DNA from: Acytostelium subglobosum LB1
Taxonomy: Eukaryota; Evosea; Eumycetozoa; Acytosteliales; Acytosteliaceae
NCBI RefSeq assembly: GCF_000787575.1
Contig: NW_012236508.1
Span: 62,001 to 126,000 of the forward strand
Reading direction: 5' to 3'
DNA: 64,000 bases
A model generated the notes under the pieces. That model saw nothing but the letters and a program-made list of their open reading frames with translations, was not told where the DNA came from and did not search any database. This document shows, one piece after another, positions 54,470 to 64,000 of the stretch (position 1 is its first letter; each line of letters begins with the position of its first letter). The position numbers and the translations under genes are program-made.

Positions 54470-55401
54470 ATGGCAGACCCATTGACAATGTTACACGATG
54501 TGATCATCAAAGGCCAACTACCAGTGATTGAAGGTGATGAGTTTGTGTTTGGTCACACTCGCTTCAATAAGAACACACCGACAGCCTTTAAGAACTTGAC
54601 ATCAGGTGCACACTACACTCTACAGGCACTCTATGTCTGTTACATCAATCGTGATGCTCAGCGTTCTGTCTATGTCGTCAATGCCAGAGCTGATAACACA
54701 GAGGCTTTGTCAATGTACGAATCATCATCATAGATGGGCAGCAGCAGCAGTATCACTTACACCATATTCAACTTTATATATATATATATAGGACTGACAG
54801 GAAGGAACTTATATCCTACTTGGATGGTAAGATTACCAACTCACAATCTATTGTGTTCTTGGGTGCACCGATTGCTGCACTTCCTATGAGCACCGCTATC
54901 TCTCAACCGGCTGTCTCTGCTGGCGTTGCTGTGGACTCTGGCGATCATGGCGATGAACAACACTCCACACAGATACCAACGATGCAGGACTCTATGGATG
55001 TGGACCGCGACTACACATCAGAGTACGATACTCCATTCAAGTCGACCTACATTGCCGAGATTCAGATGAATGCCGAACTACAGGCACAAAAGGATGCTGC
55101 TGCCATGCGATTGCTTAGTGTACCTAGTATCCCAGATGAGAATTAGTATGTGTGCTATAATATCGTCCAACGATCGTACCTTACCTTTACTGACTGGTCG
55201 ACACTGATGATAAACTTCATGAAGTTCTATCAAGGAGAGCGAGAAACAGTTCATGGAGGAGATTGTCAACAAGAGGAAGGCAAGAGACATGGAGAAGAGT
55301 CAGTTCATTCTAACTGATGAACCAGTCACAAAGAGAATACTACAGAGAGAGAAGGCTACTCATGACCGAAGCTCAATTCTGACTGGTCAAAGTGTAGGTA
55401 G

Positions 55402-55456
<55 letters not shown>

Positions 55457-55626
55457 TGATAGACACCAACCAACTAACATTGATGATACCTATCACCAAA
55501 CCAGTCATATATCGACATACTTGATAAGTTTAATCAGTTTAAGAAGGAGGAGAAGAAGCCACACCAACAACAACAACAACAGCAACAACCTCATCAACAA
55601 CAGAGGATGAATGGAGAGCATGGAAG

Positions 55627-55657
<31 letters not shown>

Positions 55658-56532
55658 AATAATAATAATAATAATATATCAAGTAGCCAGGCAGCCAAGA
55701 ACCATCTCCATGAGATTTCAAATCTCACAAGCAGTATGTATACCTGTCAACCCATCATCATCAAGAACAAGCATATGACTAACTATGAACGCACACATAT
55801 ACAGGAACACCAATCATCATTGTTCCATCCTCGCTGACAGCTGCCATATCATTATTCAACGCACAAGACTTCTTCCAAAACTCATTGTAAGTAATCATGG
55901 AAGGGAATAGGTGAAAGACCGACAGAGAGAGAAGAAAATGATTCTTACCATTGTCACATATCAAACAAATAGATACGTCCCATCAATGGATAAGAAGAAC
56001 CAACTGTCTGAGCAGAACAAGACCAAACCAACATTTATCAAGTTTGATAGGATTGGCACACCAACCATAACATATGAAGTGTATGACAATGTCAAGCTAC
56101 TCAAACCAGAGGACTGGATGAGAGTCGCTGCTGTGTTTGTGCAGGGTGAAGCATGGCAATTCAAAGATTGGAAATGGACCAATCCAGTTGATATCCTTTC
56201 TAATGGTAAGTGGAACAGGTGGGCGTGATCTCTCAATACAAAACCCCCTAACATCAATCAATCACCATTAATACAGTGAAGGGATTCTTCCTAAAGATGG
56301 ACGATATGACTCTGCCAGATACTGTAAAGTCTTGGGATGTTAAGGTCATACATGTATGTACTGTAGTATAAAATCAACGCGTTGATTGATTTCCAGGTAA
56401 TACTAACAAACATGATCTATTACACAACAGTTGAGCAAACTCAAAAGACATTTGGATCATACTGGTCAGCTGGATTTCTGGAAGGCTTTCGATGAATTCA
56501 TTCTTACAAGGAAACCATATTTGAATCATTAA
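54470..56532 (+). CDS. cdc73: Cdc73/parafibromin, Paf1 complex subunit
   Basis: Eight exons: 54470-54714, 54792-55145, 55240-55393, 55505-55733, 55805-55886, 55973-56205, 56277-56353 and 56431-56532, giving about 491 aa. The second acceptor (55239) is the least certain. The start MADPLTMLHDVIIKG and FVFGHTRFNKNTPT match the conserved N-terminus. The C-terminal Ras-like domain is clear: RTPIIIVPSSLTAAISLFNAQDF, EDWMRVAAVFVQGEAWQFKDWKW, VKGFFLKMDD and LSKLKRHLDHTGQLDFW. An Asn/Gln run is encoded in exon 4. The intron after exon 3 carries a long GA repeat. Cdc73 links RNA polymerase II elongation to histone modification. Confidence 0.92.
55407..55452. repeat. (GA)n microsatellite inside a cdc73 intron
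   Basis: About 23 GA units starting 13 bases after the splice donor of cdc73 exon 3. Confidence 0.95.
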
Positions 56533-56652
56533 TTAATAAATATTCTTTTGGAGGCAATCCAGTTTAACTTAATAGCCAGCAAATTCCGATTTTCAATGAA
56601 GTCCAAAAAATATTATAAAAATACGGATTTGGATGTTTGCCGCCTTTGAAAA

Positions 56653-56724
56653 TGCTCTGTCATCTAAGGGTTAGGATCCAGGACTCTGAATCCTGTCATC
56701 TGAGTTCGAATCTCAGCAGGGCAA
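56653..56724 (+). tRNA. tRNA-Gln (CUG)
   Basis: A 72-nt cloverleaf without intron. The acceptor stem TGCTCTG/CAGGGCA has one G:U pair, the anticodon loop CTCTGAA gives CTG, and the T arm is CTGAGTTCGAATCTCAG with a standard B box. It lies between the convergent-free ends of cdc73 and ecm29, in the 506-base space 56533-57038, whose remainder is A/T-rich with no gene. Confidence 0.95.
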
Positions 56725-57038
56725 CATATTTAATTGAAATCATTTATCCGAAGTTCGGAGGTTTATTAATCCAAGATCTAAATCAGTAATTAATCCTAAT
56801 AATAAATTCTCGAATATTCTTATCTGTTGTCTCTTATAAATATGTCTTTTTCTTTCATTCTAAACAATGTCACAATTATTAGTCAACATGAGTCACCAAC
56901 AATACAGATGATTCGAAGGTGGTTAGAAGATTGTGTGTTGAAAGTAAACGATGTGATCTTCACTTTTTGATTTAACAATTAATAAATTAAATCATAAACA
57001 AGAAAGAAGAATAATAATAATAACATATACATATACTA

Positions 57039-60000
57039 ATGAGTACAAACACAACTAATACAGGTGCTCAACAACAATCAACACCTCAAATGGATATCAT
57101 TAGGGAGTTGGATACTATTCTGTTCAAGTTTGCATTGACAGACAATGGCGCACCGTTCAACAGGTTCCTTGACTCTTACCTCGCTGTTGTCATTGGCCAC
57201 TTGTCATCGCCAGACGCCAACATCAAGAAGAAAGCCATGGAGGTGTTGAGCAACTTTAACAAACGAACAATGTTTGCATCGGACCTTCAGTATCCCATCG
57301 ACAAGCTGTTGACCCTCTACAGAGATCCCTCAACACAGCCACTAGTCAGGAACTTTGCCATCGTCTACATCGAGAAGGCTTTCAATACGATGCCCAAAGA
57401 GTCCAGCGTCAACTATTTGGCATCAGTCGTTGAGGGTCTATCAACACTGCCCATTCAACATCAGGATATATTCTCTCATATCGTTTGCACTGTATGTCAA
57501 TGATCCAACTCCTCCTCCATTATAATTACTAACAAGGCATCATTCAAATCCATCCATTCAGATCCTTACCTGTTTAACATCAATGCCAAAGACTGATGCT
57601 GAGAAGGACAAGTTATTCCCTTTCAAAAAGAATGAAAAGGATTGCAAGGTGTTGCTCGACTTCTTCCTTGAGTTCCTAATGGTTCCAAGTGTACAGACAT
57701 TGAAGAATGAAGAGGGTGCCATCATGTATGTTGTATTGTCATCATCACAACAACAACGGTGTGATCAAACAATCTCTAACTTCTCTCCCTCAACTTCATA
57801 GTATCCCACCATGCCACAGCTTACAGTCACTCCAAAGAATGATGGGAAAGAACTTGGACAAGTACGACTTCAACGCACTCACAGAGAGGAAGGTAGCGAT
57901 ACTCAACTTTATAACGGCGTCTGGTGTCTTCTCTGACACGGACATTCTTGTTCATTGTATCGTAGCGTCAACCGATATCTACCAGGTCATCAACAAGAAG
58001 GCTGATGAATCTCTTAAACGTCTGCCAAAGATCAATTGGGAGAACACGGCATTGATCGACCAGCTTTACGTCATCTTCCAGGGCAGCAGTACCTCTGAGC
58101 CCAATGCCAATCCAGACACTCAACGCAAACCAGCATCGTCACAGACACGCGAGAAGATTCTTCACTACTTTTGTCGTTCCCTTTTGGCCGCCAACAAGTT
58201 CCCAGACACTCTAAAGATCATATTCGAGAGTGTCTATGGTGTTGAGACCACCATGAAGTTGAAGCAAGCTGCCATGTCCTTTGTCCAATGGGTATTTAGA
58301 CATGTAAGTAATAGTTGTAATTGTTGTTGTTGTCATTGTAGGACACTTACTAACATAGATACAATAGGCAGAGGATAACTATATCCAAAAGTTTGGTCCA
58401 ATCATTCTTAGTGGTCTATTGAAACTACTTGATTCGATGGATGAGGAGAGCGGAAAGGATATCAATGAGTTGAAGGCCTTTACCTACATTTCACTTGGTC
58501 TCTTATGCAAGAGGAACAAGGCACTGTTTAATAAGGACTTGACTTTGGTGGCCAAGCTACTGTCCAAGATTGGAAAGGAGGATACTGTTGTCGCCAGTGC
58601 CATCCAGGACTCTCTAATCATGTTTAGAGAGGCATTCATTGATTGCAAGGACCCTGAAATAAGCACACAATTGATAAGTATACTTATGAATCACTTGAAT
58701 GATGTATGTAGTCTAGTCATCAACACTCTTAACAACAACAATGACATGTCCACTAACAAACATCTCTTAGACTGAATACACAACCAGATACATCGTTCTA
58801 CAATGGGCTCAACACTGCTTCACATTTGACAATGTTAGATCTAGATACTTTAGTTTGGTTCTAGTTGGTGATCCACGTCCAGACATTAGGGAAGAGGCGA
58901 GAAGAGGATTGGAGCCCTATGAGCACAGTGGAAACATGATGACATCATGCGACGATCCACAGTCCGCAATCTATCCAGACTTCAAAGCACTGCTTGACTA
59001 CATAGTGGAGCGCAGGAGTGAGATCATGACAGCAAAGAAGCATGCACAAGGTGTCATTCATGTGTTGGGCTACACTGCCGTCTCTTTTGAACACATCCTT
59101 ATCCTGTTGCGCACATCCCTAAGAAAGACTGCACTCTCTTTGAAGAAGCTACCAAGTCAATACCTCGCATCGCTGCCAGAGTCCACACTGAACAACTACA
59201 TCGATCTCATCGAGGTGGCACTGACCTCAAAGGCTGGCGATGATCTCTACCAAGTCAGCTGTGTATCCCTGCTTCACCTCTTGTGTCTCTGTCCCAACCT
59301 GCAGCCTCGCTTCGCCGGCAAGGTTGAGTTGCTCAACAACTTGATGAAGTCTGGAAAGTTACCAACCAGGGACCTTATCGCCAAGATGATTGGTCTTGTC
59401 TCTTGCCATCTACCCAACGAGCAATTGGACGCTTTGCTAGAGTCCTATCACAAATCAGTGACCACTGAGAAGGACTTCCTAGAGCAGTATGGTCCTCTAC
59501 TGGCATTCTCCTACAGTGTTGCAGCACTAGCTCACAACAAGAAGGACGTCAGGAAGCATGTCAGTGAGGAGCGATTCAAGTCATTCCTGGCACAGATCCG
59601 GACGCTGTTCAAGCACACCAACATCACAATCAAGAGTGCTGCCATCACTGCTATTGGTATCATCGCACTCTACTCACCAATTCCCTATGCATCCAATGAG
59701 GACAAGGAGGAGATCATCAAGGAGTTGACAAAGATGCTCGATGCTTCCAGTGAGCGTGGCGTTGCTGAGCAGGTCTTGCTTTCGCTGGGTTGGATCAGTC
59801 TGGGCGATGATAGTCTGATAGAGATGCGCAAGTACATGGTTGACTGCCTATTTAAGCAGGTGAACAACAAGAACGAGGAGCTCCAATTCACTGTTGGTGA
59901 TACTCTGTCATTGATTATTGGTGGTCACTTGATTGGCACAGATGCCATTCATCCATTCTCACCATTCACTGTGGAAGAACTGCGTGCCGAGCAATCAGAG

Positions 60001-62808
60001 GAGAGATCACTGCTTGTGGGTACCAACGAACAGCCACAGGCTGACACCCCAATGGACACGCCAAGCAACGAGTTGAAGAACAAAGAGTTGATTGCCACGC
60101 TTGAGAGGATATTGACGTCATACTTCTCTGACAGACAGTCACCAGTGACTAGATGCTCCGCTGGTACATGGATGTTGTGTTTGCTCAAGAACTTTGGATC
60201 ACGACCCGAGCTTCAATCAATGCTCACACTGATTCAGAATGGATTCTGCTCGCTGCTCGCCGACAACAACGAACTCACCCAAGACATTGCCTCCAAAGGT
60301 ATCACTCTGGTGTATGAGTGCAGCAACGATCCAAAGTTCAAAGAGTTCCTCGTGTCCAACCTCTCAAAGACATTGTCTGGCAAGCCTGCTCAAAAGGCTC
60401 CGGGCTCATCTGAACTGCTTCCAGAGGGTGCAGTCGGCAAGACTGGTCAGGTGGCCACATTCAAGGAGTTGAGTGAACTGTCCAATGACCTTGGCAAACC
60501 AGACATGATATACAAGTTTATGAACCTCTCCAATCACCACCAGATTTGGAACTCAAAGAAGGGAGCATCATTTGCCATTGTATCACTAGCCTCCAAGGCC
60601 AAGGAGGAGTTTGCACCTCTCCTATCCGATCTCGTGCCAAAGATCTATCGATACATGTATGACCCGAGCCCCAAGATTGCCTCGTCCATGAAGAACATCA
60701 TGACTTCGATCATCGACAGCAAGGACATATTCCCAAGATTCTTTGTCCCCATCATTAAGGATATCATACAGGGTATGGGCCAGAACGCATGGCGCGTAAG
60801 AGAGGCCAGCTGTGCAGCCATACCAGACACAATAGCACATGCCTCAACTGATGACCTACTGCCCTACATTGAGGATCTGTACTATATGAACTTTAGGACT
60901 CTGGATGATATTAGAGAGTCCATTAGAAAGGCAGCAGAACTCTCCATCAAGTCATTGGGCACTGTCACTGCCAGGATGTGCGACCCTACTTCTAGCTCAA
61001 AGGCCAGATCAGGTGATATTCTCAAGGTTGTGATTCCTCTGCTGCTCACCAAGGGTATCTCCAACGACTCCAAGGAGGTCAAAGTGTTCACCGTTCAACA
61101 ACTTCAAAAGATCACCAACACATCGAAGGAGTTGATCAAGCCTTACGTTCCCGACATGGTACATGTGTTGCTCGAGTCACTGTCAAACACAGAGTCTGCC
61201 AGTTTCAACTATGCCACCTTCCACGCAGAGTCACTAAACATTACACCGGAACAGTTGGAACGTGCCAGAATAGAGATGTCCAAAGCATCACCACTCAACG
61301 ACATTCTGGAGCAGTGTATGAAGTACATTGACCAGAGCAACATCAACCAGGTGATGGCCAACGTGATTACAATGGTACAGTTCAGTGTTGGTGTTGTGAC
61401 CAGGGTTGGTGTGGCCAAGTTCATCTCCAACCTATTCCAATCACGTTATATCGTCGTTGACGTGCCAGAGCAAGTGTTGCAGAAGCTCATAACTACAATG
61501 TTCCCTTCGATCCTGGACAAGTCAATCGCCACACGCAAACAGTTTGTCTCCACTCTGGCCATCTGTGTCAAGAAGGCCAACAGCAACAAGGTCATCAAAC
61601 AGACGATTGCACAGGTGATGGGATTGGTCGTTCCAAACAAAGATGGTGAGGCGCCCACCGTCGAGGAGATTGTTGGTCTCGAGGTGAACGGACTGTTCTT
61701 TAAGGAGCTCTACAAGGTGGCCTCCAGTGAGATACAATCCTTCAACAAGGATCTCATTCCATTTATGTACTTCTTCCGCTCACATCCCAAGCAAGAGGTA
61801 GCCGACCTCTACAAGTCCATCTGGGAAGAGAACTCTATTGGTAGCATCAAGCTCTACATTGAGGAGATCATCAAGCTGATCTCTACCAACCTGCTGTCCA
61901 ACTCTTGGTCGGCCAAACAACAAGCGGCTCTGTGTCTCTCACATCTCTCCAACGACATGAAGAACTCAATGGAGGGACATCTGCCCAAGGTTCTCCAGCT
62001 GCTCATCCAGGGTCTAAAGGGCAAAACCTACGCTGGCAAGGACTCGCTACTCGAATCAATGTCCACCGTGTCATCTGTGTGTGCCGATAGCATAATGAAC
62101 GCGCCAAAGGATGGATCTGTGCCCACAGCACTCGATCTGTTGACTGCAATGTTTGCCGAGTGCAAGAAGAACGATCTGGACTACAAGAGGAAGGCTTTGA
62201 CCAACTTTGCCAGTATGTTGGGATCGTTCAGAGGTGCCGAAATCAATGACCTATACAACAAGATCAAAGAGGAACTGTATCCATTCGTCTTTGTACAACA
62301 GGAAAAGAAAGAAAAGGACGATGGAATGGAGGTGGAAGTGGATCCCAAGCAGAAGCCACTGACCATTCTCGTTCACATTGCCATCTACAATGTCATTGGT
62401 CAAGCATTTGTTGCTTCGTCCAAGACGATGCAGCAGGAAAACATTGGAGTAATGGACATGCTACTGGTCAACGTGGTGCACAGCATATGGAACGAACAAG
62501 TATCAATACTTACATCACTCAAGCTCATCATGCATGCAGTGTGGAGCGACAATCAATGGAGTGACGAGTGGATGACGACACTGTTTGAAAAGATGTTGGA
62601 TTGCTTGAGTTCCACAAAGTACTCTGTGGTGAGGAAGGCCACGCTGGACCTAATCGAGCAGTTGATCATCGATGGCAAGGCGAACAACACAATCTTGTCA
62701 TTGTTGGGCAAACATCTTGACAATGCAAAGAAAGAGATCGAACTGACTGCAAAGAAGGATTCATCCCTTGGTGTTCAAGTTGATAAGATGTTATTGTTAT
62801 TGAAATAA
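57039..62808 (+). CDS. ecm29: Proteasome adaptor and scaffold Ecm29
   Basis: Five exons: 57039-57491, 57562-57725, 57802-58303, 58368-58703 and 58771-62808, giving 1,830 aa, close to human ECM29 (1,845). The protein is a chain of HEAT-like repeats throughout. Family phrases include LVGDPRPDIREEARRGL, the conserved GDPRPDVR/REEA element, and NAWRVREASCAAIPD and LPYIEDLYYMNFRTLDDIRESIRKAAE in the C-terminal half. Ecm29 binds the 26S proteasome, inhibits faulty assemblies and links it to membranes and motors. Introns are 64-78 bases. Confidence 0.95.
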
Positions 62809-63067
62809 ATCATCCATATCTGAACATCATCATCATCAACATCCATATTAGGGAGGTAACATAATGTTATAACTTTAAAGAGATATTTATAATAAACAAT
62901 TAAATAAAAATAAATGAAAAATGTGGTTGGTTCTTTGATCAAAGACTCTTTACCTTTCGTGTTTCCCAACAACAACGCATATCAATATAACATTATTTAT
63001 CTGTATTTTGTTATTCTATTAATATATATCAGTACTAGAAAACAAATATATAAACAGATGCTATGAG

Positions 63068-64000
63068 ATGAGCAACATCGAATCAGATTCAATCGATGAA
63101 AATGAGAACGACAACTCATCATTGTCTCAATCAAACGAACAACAACAACAGGATCAACAACAACAACAAGAGGATCAAAACTATGATATAATTGTTGTTG
63201 GTGCAGGAGTGGCTGGTGCTGCTTTGTCACGTACTCTAGGAGTGGCTGGACGTCGTGTGCTGTGTGTCGAGAGGGATCTACGAGAGCCAGACCGTATTGT
63301 CGGTGAGTTGATGCAACCTGGTGGTGTGCGTGCACTCAGACAACTGGGCATGGGCGAATGCTTTGAGGGCATTGACGCCACTCCAGCCTACGGCTACGGC
63401 ATCTTCAAGCCAAATGGCAGTGTGAAGCTCTCCTATCCATGCGACTCCTCAACCAAACCCATCAATGGCTTCAGTTTTCACCATGGTCGCTTCGTCCAGA
63501 AGCTTCGTCATCAAGCATCACTTGTCGAGAAGTAAGTTTGAACCATAGGTTTATATATATTTATATATAGAGACCTTCATACTAATCAAACAACCATAAG
63601 TGTAACATTGATTCAGGGTACAGTCAAATCATTGATCGAAGAGAATGATGTCATCAAAGGAATTAGATATAGTGTAGCGGGCCCTTCAACATCGAACAAC
63701 ACTCCCTCTACGTTGGACTGCGAGGCTTATGCCCCGCTGACAATTGTATGCGATGGTTGTTTCTCTAATCTTAGGAGGACTCTCACCACTCAGACTCCCC
63801 AAGTCACTTCAACTTTCGTTGGGTATGTGTGTTCATGAACATTCTGTTGATCACCAACATCATCATCATCATTCATACTAACACTCTGGTCAACCATCTA
63901 CTAGTATGATATTGAAAGACTGTGAACTACCATTCCCTGAGCATGGACATGTATTCTTGGTTGATCCATCACCAATATTGATGTATAGAATTGGTAGCAA
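63068..64000 (+). CDS. Squalene epoxidase, 5' part
   Basis: Exons 63068-63531, 63601-63822 and 63905 to beyond the window edge, with consistent phases. After a Ser/Asn/Gln-rich N-terminus comes the FAD-binding DIIVVGAGVAGAALSRTL, then GRRVLCVERDLREPDRIVGELMQPGGVRALRQLGM, the squalene epoxidase form of the region, and IVCDGCFSNLRR. The last bases read FLVDPSPILMYRIGS. It converts squalene to 2,3-oxidosqualene, the oxygen-requiring step that commits to sterols. The C-terminal membrane region is outside the window. Confidence 0.95.

Noticed and set aside
8391-64000. Virus-like elements, LTR or tyrosine-recombinase retroelements, Polintons
   Set aside because: I searched by eye for reverse transcriptase, integrase, capsid and terminal-repeat signals and recognised none in the amoebal part.

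Overview
The window joins two unrelated genomes. Positions 1 to about 8,365 are bacterial: tightly packed intronless genes with ATGA-type overlaps, Shine-Dalgarno sequences and a recognisable cytochrome bo3 oxidase operon. From about 8,391 to 64,000 the DNA is that of a social amoeba (Dictyostelia). The evidence there is short GT-AG introns, Asn/Gln-rich runs from CAA/AAC repeats, A/T-rich intergenic DNA with many microsatellites, and compact spacing of deeply conserved eukaryotic genes. Coding regions have many G/C-ending codons by eye, which would suit a moderate-GC dictyostelid (Acytostelium, Heterostelium or Tieghemostelium type) better than D. discoideum. This is an impression, not a calculation. 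The bacterial part most resembles a Chlamydiota endosymbiont, because an inner-membrane PIN/TRAM protein, acpS and trxB lie close together. That assignment is from memory of chlamydial gene order and is moderate confidence.

Bacterial block: cyoA (3' end only), cyoB, cyoC and cyoD; a PIN/TRAM membrane protein overlapping acpS; a trypsin-fold protease-like protein of possible effector type; then, on the minus strand, an outer-membrane beta-barrel candidate co-transcribed with trxB; then potA (plus strand), cut off after about 225 codons at the junction.

Junction zone (8.36-12.1 kb): the first exon of a C2H2-like zinc-finger gene reads toward the junction and is also cut off. A 100-N gap follows, then about eight degenerate copies of a roughly 160-bp tandem repeat, then decayed coding-like sequence. 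The joint is most simply a chimeric assembly of symbiont and host reads, but real transfer is not excluded by sequence alone.

Amoeba block: a broken insulin-degrading-enzyme-like M16 gene; AIF; a methyltransferase; a seven-TM protein; a GNAT-like protein; Rab21; cytochrome b5; an AIG1/Toc-type GTPase; a J-domain protein fused to a TMEM185-like membrane domain; an EVE-domain protein; BCKDH E1-beta; a Myb-like protein; tRNA-Gly(GCC); a lipid-anchored TPR protein; an unidentified 296-aa protein; the oligosaccharyltransferase catalytic subunit STT3; a GATA factor; pirin; a giant USP-family deubiquitinase; a RidA-family protein; an F-box/LRR-like protein; Cdc73 of the Paf1 complex; tRNA-Gln(CUG); Ecm29 of the proteasome; and the 5' part of squalene epoxidase. 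Exon structures were worked out by splice consensus and reading-frame phase; where a boundary is ambiguous this is stated. The genes are ordinary host housekeeping genes on both strands and do not form a pathway cluster. I recognised no retroelement, Polinton, other virus-like element or CRISPR array.
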